Shown: piece by piece, positions 49,233-57,113 of the stretch
How the letters are laid out: the number at the start of each line of letters is the position of its first letter
How positions within the stretch are numbered: position 1 is the stretch's first letter
NCBI GenBank assembly: GCA_934281605.1
Contig: CAKQXD010000001.1
Span: forward strand, 248,001 to 312,000
Direction: 5' to 3'
From: an uncultured Clostridia bacterium
GTDB taxonomy: Bacteria > Bacillota > Clostridia > Peptostreptococcales > Anaerovoracaceae
Length of the DNA stretch: 64,000 bases
Position numbers and translations under genes: made by a program
Notes under the pieces: generated by a model
Told to the model about the DNA's origin: nothing
Database searches by the model: none
What the model saw: the letters and a program-made list of their open reading frames with translations, nothing else

Positions 49233-51131
49233 ATGATTCATGTATTAGAGAAACACGTAGCAGACAAGATCGCGGCGGGCGAGGTCATCGACCGCCCGGT
49301 TTCGATCATAAAAGAACTGGTGGAAAACTCCATCGACGCCGGTGCCGATCAGATCACGGTCGAGATCCGAAACGGCGGCAAGAGTTATATCCGGGTGACG
49401 GACAACGGCTGCGGCATCGAAGCGGATGACATGGAAACGGCGTTTTTGCGCCACGCCACCAGCAAGATCACAAGCGTGAAAGATCTGGACGCCATCGGCA
49501 CTCTGGGCTTTCGCGGCGAGGCGCTGGCAAGCATCTGCGCTGTAGCCAGAGTGGAGCTGATCAGTAAGACGGCGGACGCCAAGATGGGACGCCGTGTAGT
49601 GACGGAAGGCAGTGAGATCCTGGCCAACGAGGGCATCGGCTGTCCGGAAGGAACGACGGTGACCGTCCGGGATCTGTTTTATAATGTCCCTGCCAGACAG
49701 AAATTTCTGTCCTCCGATAACGGAGAATCGCGCCGGATCATCGACATGGTGTCCCGCATCGCACTGGCTTACGGCGATGTTCGGTTCACCTTGATCAATG
49801 GCAAAAAACAGGTGTTCACCACCAGGGGCAAGGGCAATGTCTTCGACAGTATCGTCAGCGTATACGGCAGCGATGTTGGCAGGGATCTGCTCCCGGTAGA
49901 ACGCACCAGCGGGGATCTCATCGTCAAGGGGTTTATTTCGGTGCCGTCGGCGTCGGCAAACTCCCGAAGCAGGCAGATTTTCTGCGTCAACGGAAGAGTC
50001 ATCTCAAGTAAAGTCCTGGAAAGGGCCCTCGATGAAGCCTATAAGGAAAAACTGTTTCACGGCAGATTTCCCATCGCCTTTTTATTCCTGTACATTCCGC
50101 CGGAGAAGCTGGATGTCAACATCCATCCGACGAAAAAAGAGATTCGTTTCGACGATGATTTTGAAGTCCACGATTTTATCGTAAAGGCTGTGCGGCAGGC
50201 TCTGGAAGCCAAGGAGTCGCTGCCGCAGGTGCGCGGTGAGAACATCCGCCAGGTGCGGGAACGGGATGCTGAGGTGCCTGAGAGCGCAACAGCAACGGCA
50301 GACAGCAGCAAAACGCCGAAAGGGTCTCTGCAAGAGGGAAAAACCTCTGTACGGGTGGAAGAACCGAAGCATGAATACAAACCGGAGACCGTAGAGAAGC
50401 TTGCAGAAAAAGGAAGAGAATTCCAGACGGGTGGCGGTCAGGTTGACATAAAAAATGTATTGTCAAGTTTAAGGAGTGAGAAGCAGGAAGACGAAAAAGA
50501 ACGGTCGTTTGTCGAAGAAACGGGCATTAAACCGAAGAAAAAATCCGGACTGTTTGATTTTCAGGATCTGAATTATCTAGGCAGTATCTTTGATACTTAT
50601 ATTATGGCGTGCGATGCGGATTGCTTTTATCTCATCGACCAGCATGCGGCTCACGAACGGGTGTTTTATGAAAAACTTCGGAATCAATATGAATCCCAGG
50701 AGAAAATCAGCCAGACGCTGATGCTCCCGCTTCAGTTCCACGTGGCGGCTTACATCGCTCAGTCGGAAGAGGACTGGATCGACAAGATCCGAGCTATGGG
50801 TTATGCTATCGAGGACTTTGGAAATAAAACGTATATCGTCCGGGAGATCCCGGCGTTTATGGAGCTGGAAGAAGCGGAAAGCTTCTTGAACGACCTGTTT
50901 CAGGAGCTGGAGGAAAAACCGGATCTGACCAACCAGAAAGTGCTGGACCGGATCATCATGCGCTCCTGCAAGTCGGCAGTCAAGGGCGGAGATCATCTGG
51001 AAGCGGCTGAAATCGACGCGCTGATCCGGGATCTTGGAAACTGCGTCAATCCATTTTCCTGTCCGCACGGGCGGCCGACGTTTATCCGGATGACGCGGTA
51101 TGAGATCGAAAAAATGTTCAAACGTGTGTAA
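49233..51131 (+). CDS. mutL: DNA mismatch repair protein MutL
   Basis: The GHKL ATPase N-terminus has ELVENSIDAGADQITVEI and TLGFRGEALASI. The C-terminal domain holds DQHAAHERVFYEKL (the DQHA(x)2E(x)4E endonuclease motif) and SCPHGRPT, so this is the nicking type of MutL found outside MutH-bearing species. A poorly conserved linker (about residues 340-440) separates the domains. Length 632 aa. It follows mutS by 19 bases. Confidence 0.97.
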   Translation: MIHVLEKHVADKIAAGEVIDRPVSIIKELVENSIDAGADQITVEIRNGGKSYIRVTDNGCGIEADDMETAFLRHATSKITSVKDLDAIGTLGFRGEALASICAVARVELISKTADAKMGRRVVTEGSEILANEGIGCPEGTTVTVRDLFYNVPARQKFLSSDNGESRRIIDMVSRIALAYGDVRFTLINGKKQVFTTRGKGNVFDSIVSVYGSDVGRDLLPVERTSGDLIVKGFISVPSASANSRSRQIFCVNGRVISSKVLERALDEAYKEKLFHGRFPIAFLFLYIPPEKLDVNIHPTKKEIRFDDDFEVHDFIVKAVRQALEAKESLPQVRGENIRQVRERDAEVPESATATADSSKTPKGSLQEGKTSVRVEEPKHEYKPETVEKLAEKGREFQTGGGQVDIKNVLSSLRSEKQEDEKERSFVEETGIKPKKKSGLFDFQDLNYLGSIFDTYIMACDADCFYLIDQHAAHERVFYEKLRNQYESQEKISQTLMLPLQFHVAAYIAQSEEDWIDKIRAMGYAIEDFGNKTYIVREIPAFMELEEAESFLNDLFQELEEKPDLTNQKVLDRIIMRSCKSAVKGGDHLEAAEIDALIRDLGNCVNPFSCPHGRPTFIRMTRYEIEKMFKRV

Positions 51132-51142
51132 AGGTGATAAAA

Positions 51143-52072
51143 ATGGGTAAAATCATTGCAATCGCAGGGCCGACAGCGGTCGGCAAGACAAAATTCGCCA
51201 TCGGGATCGCCAGAGCTTTTAACGGAGAAATAGTCTCCTGCGACTCGATGCAGCTTTATAAATACATGGATATCGGCAGCGCTAAACCGACGAAAGAAGA
51301 ACTGGCACAGGTGCCTCATCATCTGGTGGATCTCATCGATCCCAGAGAGGACTTTTCGGTGGCCCAGTATCAGAAGCTGGCCAAGAACGCCATCGCAGAC
51401 ATCCAGTCCCGCGGCAAGCTGCCGGTGATTTCAGGCGGAACGGGGCTTTACTTAAATTCGCTCCTGTATGAAATGGACTTTTCCAAAGCGCCGGAGAACA
51501 GCCAGTACCGAAGAGACCTGGAACAGCTGGCCGAAAAAAAAGGCGGAGCCGCTTTGCATAAAATGCTGGAAGAGCGTGACCCGGATGCCGCAGAGCGGAT
51601 CCATCCCAATAATATAAAAAAGATCGTCCGGGCGCTGGAACGTCTCCATGAAGGAGAAGGGAATGTGAAGCCTTTTCAGCAGGTGCAGCAGGAGACCTCG
51701 GATTACGAGACGATCCTCATCGGACTGACGCGGGACCGGGCGGAGCTTTACGACCGGATCAACCGGCGGGTAGAAGTGCTGGTGGAGCAGGGGCTTTTAG
51801 AAGAAGTGGAGGAGCTGATGCGGATGGGGCTGACGGAGGATCACATCTCCATGAAAGCCATCGGCTACAAGGAAATCATGGCTTATTTTCACGGGCGGTG
51901 CTCCCTGGAGACAGCCATCGACAATGTGAAAAAAAACACACGACATTACGCGAAAAAACAGTTAACGTGGTTCCGCAGATATGATAAAATAAAGTGGTAT
52001 GACATATCGGAATATCCGAATGACGAAACTGCGGTAGAAGGGATCACGGGATGGCTGGAGAAAAATCTGTAA
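51143..52072 (+). CDS. miaA: tRNA dimethylallyltransferase
   Basis: MiaA adds an isopentenyl group to A37 of tRNAs reading UNN codons. The P-loop is IAGPTAVGKTKFAIG near the start; CDSMQLYKYMDIGSAKPT, HHLVDLIDP and ISGGTGLYLNSLL are family motifs. ATG 51143 follows AGGTGA; GTG 51134 is less likely. Length 309 aa. mutS-mutL-miaA is the common order. It ends 22 bases into the next gene. Confidence 0.96.
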   Translation: MGKIIAIAGPTAVGKTKFAIGIARAFNGEIVSCDSMQLYKYMDIGSAKPTKEELAQVPHHLVDLIDPREDFSVAQYQKLAKNAIADIQSRGKLPVISGGTGLYLNSLLYEMDFSKAPENSQYRRDLEQLAEKKGGAALHKMLEERDPDAAERIHPNNIKKIVRALERLHEGEGNVKPFQQVQQETSDYETILIGLTRDRAELYDRINRRVEVLVEQGLLEEVEELMRMGLTEDHISMKAIGYKEIMAYFHGRCSLETAIDNVKKNTRHYAKKQLTWFRRYDKIKWYDISEYPNDETAVEGITGWLEKNL

Positions 52073-53202
52073 AACTCCATAATAAAAGTGACAAGCCCGA
52101 TAATATCGTTTTGAAAGAACATGAGATCGTTTCAAAATGTGAGGAGATCCAGGATCAGCTTCCTGGGTGCTTCAAGGGCTTTTTTCGTTATTTGAAGGGC
52201 AACGTCCTGTCCAAGACACGGGTGGCATACCTGGGAGATATCCTTCATTTCTGCCAGTATCTCATCGAAGAGACGGATCTGACAGAGGCGGAGAAACCCG
52301 CAGACATAAAAAAAGAAGATTTTAATAAAATAAAAGCAGCGGACGTCAACGAATTTCTGGACCACTGCCGGAAATACAAGGTGATGCAAAACGGTCAGGA
52401 AGTCCTGTTTCAGAACGGCAACCGGACGCTGGCGCGAAAGAAATCCTCTCTTTCAGTCCTGTTCAAGGAACTGTACCGGGAAGGCAGAATGGAGGAAAAC
52501 ATCACGGAGGGATTCGATCCCATCCGGGTGCCGAAGGCCAGCGAACGGGAGATCAAGGCTTTGCAGGACGACGAGGTGATGATCATGCTGGACGCCGTGG
52601 AGAGCGGCGACCACCTGACGCCGAAGGAGCGGCAGTACTGGAACAAGACGAAGAAACGGGACAAAGCGATTTTGCTATTGTTTCTCACCTACGGGCTCAG
52701 GCTGTTCGAGCTGCAGCAGCTGAACGTCACATCCTTTAATTTCTCCCGCGGGGAGTTCAAGATCTACCGCAAGCGGGATAAAGAGACGATCATGCCGCTG
52801 AATCGCTCGGTGACGGAAACGCTGACGGATTATATCGAAAACGAACGCAGACCCGACGAGGAGCTGGATGAGCTCCACAAGGACGCGCTGTTCCTGTCGC
52901 TGCAGGGCAAGCGGATGACGGAGCGTCAGATTCGGGAACTGGTGAAAAAATATACGTCCATAGGACTTTCCACTTCGCGGAAGGCAGGCTACAGCCCTCA
53001 CAAGCTGCGGGCCACGGCGGCCACCAGTCTCATCGGGCGGGGCAACTCCATCTACGATGTACAGGCGCTCATGGATCACGAGCAGGTGACCACGACCCAG
53101 CTGTATGCGGCGCATAAAATGAACGTAAAGCGCGATCTGGTCAGGGACATGGAATGGGAATTAGAGAGAAAAGAAGGCACAGAAAGGAACGAAACGGAAT
53201 GA
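52051..53202 (+). CDS. Tyrosine recombinase, XerS-like
   Basis: The N-terminal core-binding domain (KGFFRYLKGNVLSKTRVAYL) is followed by the catalytic domain with Arg in TYGLRLFELQQLN, Lys in the beta-hairpin region, HKLRATAATSL (HxxR), DHEQVTTTQLYAAH (second His and the nucleophile Tyr). The 383-aa length and long N-terminus resemble XerS, the single-recombinase dimer resolution enzyme of streptococci, more than XerC/D. It lies within a housekeeping block, not beside phage genes, so a role in chromosome dimer resolution is plausible. No dif-like site was identified nearby. It shares ATGA with the next gene. Confidence 0.82.
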   Translation: MAGEKSVKLHNKSDKPDNIVLKEHEIVSKCEEIQDQLPGCFKGFFRYLKGNVLSKTRVAYLGDILHFCQYLIEETDLTEAEKPADIKKEDFNKIKAADVNEFLDHCRKYKVMQNGQEVLFQNGNRTLARKKSSLSVLFKELYREGRMEENITEGFDPIRVPKASEREIKALQDDEVMIMLDAVESGDHLTPKERQYWNKTKKRDKAILLLFLTYGLRLFELQQLNVTSFNFSRGEFKIYRKRDKETIMPLNRSVTETLTDYIENERRPDEELDELHKDALFLSLQGKRMTERQIRELVKKYTSIGLSTSRKAGYSPHKLRATAATSLIGRGNSIYDVQALMDHEQVTTTQLYAAHKMNVKRDLVRDMEWELERKEGTERNETE

Positions 53203-54917
53203 AACGAGCAAGCGTCATATCTGTATTGATCATATTCATACTGGGAACCTTCGGGGCATCCTTTGCATTCGCTGCAAAGACCGATAAGAACGGCAGCAGT
53301 CAGGCTTCGCAGCAGACGAAGGCAGCAGAAGAGCGGGATGCCAGCGGAACAAAGGCTTCTAAAAAGGCAAAGGATCTGAAGGATGAAGACGAACTGCAGC
53401 AGGATTCTGAGGATACAGAAGATGCAAAGGACCGTGCGAAGGATACGGGTGAGGACAGCGATCTCAACCAGAAAAAAGCGGGCGCAAGCGGCACGCCGGA
53501 CACGTCCTGGTTCGACTATAAAAATCCGAAAAAGGAATACCGGATCACGTCTGAAGAACAGCTGCTGGGACTGGCCAGCCTAGTCAATCAGGAGCAGGTA
53601 GCACGCTGGAAACCGACGAGAACAGAAACCTTTGAAGGCGTAACATTCAAATTGACAAAAGATATCAAAATGACAACGGAATGGACCCCGATCGGCACGA
53701 GTGAAAGCATCTGCTTCGCAGGCTCCTTTGACGGCGACGGTCACACCATCAGCAATATGATCATCAAGTCCAATGCGGACTACATTGGCTTCTTTGGCTA
53801 CTTGAAAGGAGAAGTCAAAGATCTTAACATTGCAGGATCTATCGTATCTACCGGAGGCGAATGCGGCGGTATCGTCGGCAGTCTGGATGCTGCGGCATCC
53901 GTATCGGGCTGCAACGCCAAGATCGATATCAAGGCAGGCAAGAAAACCGGTGGGATCGTAGGCAGCAACAACGGAGGCAAGATCGAAAACTGCGTCAGCC
54001 GGGGTGATATTTCCGGGACCTATAAAGTCGGCGGCGTAGTCGGCGAAAACTGGGGCGGAACCGTGAAAAAATGCGGAAACGAAGGAGATGTCTCTTCTTC
54101 TGTGCGCGGAGTAGCAACTTTTGGAACCGGCGGGATCGCAGGACGATCCGTAGCAGAAGCTGCTATTGTTTCCGAATGTTATAACGTTGGAAATATCAAG
54201 TCGGCAGCGGAAGCGACCGGCGGTGTCATCGGCTATATGAATGCAGACGGATCCACTCTCACCAACAGCTACAGCACGGGAAACATCACGATAAAAGATG
54301 TGAAGAAACAAAAGGAAAGCCAGAAGCTGACCAAAGCATGGGCTGGCGGCGTTGCCGGTGTCGCCGGCAGCAAGGGAGTCGTCATTGCCAACTGCTACAG
54401 CTCCGGAACCATTAAAAATGCTGATGTCAGCGGCGGCGTCATCGGGAAATTCGTAGCCGATACCAAAGATCCAACGGAAGCGAATATCAAAAACAACTTC
54501 TATCTCAACGATACGATCAAAGCTGGGATCGGAGATAATAAGGGGCAGGGTAAAGCTGATATCCAGAAATGCGCTACAGGTGTTTCCGGAAGCACTTTGA
54601 GCGGCATGTCGTCTGCTCTGAGCATCTCCTTTATGAAAGACGCATCCGGACTTTACGGCAACGACGGCTATCCGGTACTGCGGTGGCAGGATCCTATTGA
54701 CTCCAGCGACAAATCCTATCTGGAGGGCGTGTCCACTGATGTGCAGAAAAAATTAGACAAATACCTTATTAAGAACACAGACGCTACAAATAAAGGTGAT
54801 ATAGTTATCAGTATCTTCCATCCGGATAATTATTTAACGGATGCGCTGCTGATGTATACAGAAGCGATCGATCAAAACGAACAGAAACAGGACAGCAACA
54901 AGGACAACGAGGAATAA
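53199..54917 (+). CDS. Secreted GLUG-motif repeat protein
   Basis: A signal peptide (KRASVISVLIIFILGTFGA...FAFA, cleavage near residue 27) leads to a low-complexity Lys/Asp/Glu/Ser linker (about 28-100). There follows a domain with repeated glycine-rich GLUG units, each with a (G)GI(V/A)G core: CGGIVGSLD, TGGIVGSNN, VGGVVGENW, TGGIAGRSV, TGGVIGYMN, AGGVAGVAG and SGGVIGKFV. Such repeats form a beta-solenoid in surface adhesins. No sortase motif or anchor is seen at the C-terminus, which is charged. It starts in the ATGA of the recombinase stop, so it is translated with an intracellular enzyme, which is odd for a secreted protein. Length 572 aa. Confidence 0.78.
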   Translation: MKRASVISVLIIFILGTFGASFAFAAKTDKNGSSQASQQTKAAEERDASGTKASKKAKDLKDEDELQQDSEDTEDAKDRAKDTGEDSDLNQKKAGASGTPDTSWFDYKNPKKEYRITSEEQLLGLASLVNQEQVARWKPTRTETFEGVTFKLTKDIKMTTEWTPIGTSESICFAGSFDGDGHTISNMIIKSNADYIGFFGYLKGEVKDLNIAGSIVSTGGECGGIVGSLDAAASVSGCNAKIDIKAGKKTGGIVGSNNGGKIENCVSRGDISGTYKVGGVVGENWGGTVKKCGNEGDVSSSVRGVATFGTGGIAGRSVAEAAIVSECYNVGNIKSAAEATGGVIGYMNADGSTLTNSYSTGNITIKDVKKQKESQKLTKAWAGGVAGVAGSKGVVIANCYSSGTIKNADVSGGVIGKFVADTKDPTEANIKNNFYLNDTIKAGIGDNKGQGKADIQKCATGVSGSTLSGMSSALSISFMKDASGLYGNDGYPVLRWQDPIDSSDKSYLEGVSTDVQKKLDKYLIKNTDATNKGDIVISIFHPDNYLTDALLMYTEAIDQNEQKQDSNKDNEE

Positions 54918-54921
54918 TCGA

Positions 54922-56214
54922 ATGAAGAACAACACATATACATTATTACGAGATAAATTCGGCATTGCAGAATCCATTCTGGATCTCATCAACGAAAGTG
55001 AAAAACAGGTTTCATCCCACTTTGAGGAGCTGGACGACACCATGGCATACAACCAGTACAAGGTTCTGGAAGCCTTTCAGAACAACAACATCCGGGACAT
55101 GCATTTTTCCTGGAACACAGGCTACGGCTACGATGATCCGGGACGTGACGCGGTAGAACGTGTCTATGCCGATATTTTCCACACGGAAGCGGCGCTGGTT
55201 CGACCTATCATCGTCAACGGCACTCACGCCCTGACCCTGACTTTAATGGGGATCCTCCGTCCGGGAGATGAGATGATCTACTGCACCGGCGGTCCTTACG
55301 ACACGCTGGAAGAAGTTATCGGTCTGCGGGGAGAAGGCAAGGGTTCTCTCAAGGAATACGGCATTTCCTATAAGCAGGTGGAGCTGACGCCGGAGGGCGG
55401 CATTGATTACGATGCGCTGAAAGAAGCCATCGGTCCTGCGACCCGCATGGTATGTCTGCAGCGTGCGACAGGCTACGGCTGGCGCAAGGCCATTTCCATC
55501 GAAGAGATCAAGGAATGCACCACTTTTGTGAAAAACATCAATCCGGATATCGTCTGCATGGCGGACAACTGCTACGGAGAATTCCTGCACATCCAGGAGC
55601 CTACCGACGTGGGCATCGACGTGATGGCAGGTTCCTTAATAAAAAATCCGGGAGGCGGTCTGGCTTTGACCGGCGGATACATTGCCGGCAGACAGGATTT
55701 GATCGACAAGGTTTCCTACCGGATGACTTCCCCTGGGATCGGCGGGGAATGCGGGCTGACCTTCGGCCAGACACGGTCGATCCTGCAGGGACTGTTTATT
55801 GCGCCGAAGACGGTCAACGGTGCATTGAAGGGCGCGGTGCTCTGCGGCAAGGCTTTCGAGCTTCTGGGTTATGAAGTATGCCCGAAGCCGGAGGATCTGC
55901 GCAGCGATATCATCCAGGCGGTCAAGCTTGGCAGTCCGGAAGCGGTCATCGCATTCTGTCAGGGCATCCAGGCAGCTGCACCGGTGGATTCGCAGGTAAT
56001 GCCTCTGCCGTGGGATATGCCCGGTTATGAAGATCCTGTCATCATGGCGGCCGGTGCATTCGTGCAGGGGTCTTCCATCGAACTTTCGGCGGACGGTCCG
56101 ATCCGGGAGCCATACATCGTATACTTCCAGGGCGGTCTGACCTACGAACATTCCAAGTTCGGTGTGATCAAGGCAATGCAGGCATTAAAAGAGAAGGGAA
56201 TATTGGATATTTGA
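54922..56214 (+). CDS. Methionine gamma-lyase family PLP protein (YnbB-like, 'aluminium resistance protein')
   Basis: Fold type I pyridoxal-phosphate protein of 430 aa. It shows HFSWNTGYGYDDPGRD, VRPIIVNGTHALTL, MADNCYGEFLH and a Schiff-base Lys in AGSLIKNPGGGLALTGGYIA near residue 240. This matches the Met_gamma_lyase family, annotated as aluminium resistance protein in older records. In Bacillus the homologue ynbB lies near miaA and hfq. The enzyme reaction in vivo is not established. Confidence 0.88.
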   Translation: MKNNTYTLLRDKFGIAESILDLINESEKQVSSHFEELDDTMAYNQYKVLEAFQNNNIRDMHFSWNTGYGYDDPGRDAVERVYADIFHTEAALVRPIIVNGTHALTLTLMGILRPGDEMIYCTGGPYDTLEEVIGLRGEGKGSLKEYGISYKQVELTPEGGIDYDALKEAIGPATRMVCLQRATGYGWRKAISIEEIKECTTFVKNINPDIVCMADNCYGEFLHIQEPTDVGIDVMAGSLIKNPGGGLALTGGYIAGRQDLIDKVSYRMTSPGIGGECGLTFGQTRSILQGLFIAPKTVNGALKGAVLCGKAFELLGYEVCPKPEDLRSDIIQAVKLGSPEAVIAFCQGIQAAAPVDSQVMPLPWDMPGYEDPVIMAAGAFVQGSSIELSADGPIREPYIVYFQGGLTYEHSKFGVIKAMQALKEKGILDI

Positions 56215-56278
56215 TACGAGAAACGATGGAACGGAACGGAATCCCGCAGTCAGATATCGGACAAGGAGATGTGTGATA

Positions 56279-57013
56279 ATGGACAGTGAACGTAAAGCAG
56301 CACTGCGAAAAAAATTCAAGGTGTTTTCTGCAATTTTTAAGATGCTCCTATTTTTAGTGATCATCGTTGGAATCCCACTGTACCTGTACTTTTTCCAGAA
56401 GGATCTGATTCAAAGCTTTTCCAGCATGGAAAACGTGCGGGCGCTATTTAATCAGTATAAAGCACAGAGCGTGCTATTTTATCTTCTGGGGCAGGTGCTG
56501 CAGATCGTCATCTGCGTCATACCGGGACAGTGGCTGCAGTTTACAGCCGGTTATATGTGGGGCTTCTGGCTGGGGTATTTGTACTCCCTGATCGGAGCGC
56601 TGGTCGGATCTGTTCTGACCTATTATATCGCCCGTTTTCTGGGGCACGATGCTATGCATCTGATCTTTGGAGAAGAGAAAATCAAGAAGTGGCTGAAACA
56701 CTTGAACAGCAAAAAAGCTGTCATTATCGTATTCTTCATCTTCCTGATCCCGGGCGTACCGAAGGATCTTTGCAACTATGTGGCAGGACTTTCTGAGATC
56801 AAGCTGAAGCCGTTCCTCGTAGTATCGCTGATCGGCAGATCCCCAGGCATGATGGGAAGCCTTCTCATCGGCAGACAGATCGGAACCGGCGGTTATGTAA
56901 GTGCGGGTATCATTGCAGGCATCGCAGTTATATTATGTGTTCTCTGCGTGATTTTCCGCAAACGGCTTACCAAAGTTCTGGACAAAGGGTACGATAAACT
57001 GATGAAAATGTAA
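56279..57013 (+). CDS. TVP38/TMEM64 (VTT/DedA-like) membrane protein
   Basis: A 244-aa protein with about six helices and the VTT-domain signature PGQWLQFTAGYMWGFWLGYLY, GSVLTYYIARFLG, then FLIPGVPKDLCNYVAGLSEI. DedA-superfamily proteins move lipids across the membrane, including undecaprenyl phosphate for some members; the substrate here is unknown. AAGGAG lies 10 bases before ATG 56279. A terminator follows. Confidence 0.88.
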   Translation: MDSERKAALRKKFKVFSAIFKMLLFLVIIVGIPLYLYFFQKDLIQSFSSMENVRALFNQYKAQSVLFYLLGQVLQIVICVIPGQWLQFTAGYMWGFWLGYLYSLIGALVGSVLTYYIARFLGHDAMHLIFGEEKIKKWLKHLNSKKAVIIVFFIFLIPGVPKDLCNYVAGLSEIKLKPFLVVSLIGRSPGMMGSLLIGRQIGTGGYVSAGIIAGIAVILCVLCVIFRKRLTKVLDKGYDKLMKM

Positions 57014-57037
57014 TGAAGTAAAAAAAGACAACAGAAG

Positions 57038-57071
57038 ACCTCTTTGCAACAGAACGCAGGGAGGTTTTTTT
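57038..57071 (+). terminator. Rho-independent terminator after the VTT gene
   Basis: CCTCTTTGC pairs with GCAGGGAGG (two G-U pairs) around AACAGAAC, followed by seven Ts. Confidence 0.85.
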
Positions 57072-57113
57072 GACCCGAAGGATGCAGTTAAAAACAAAGC
57101 AGGAGGAGAATGA

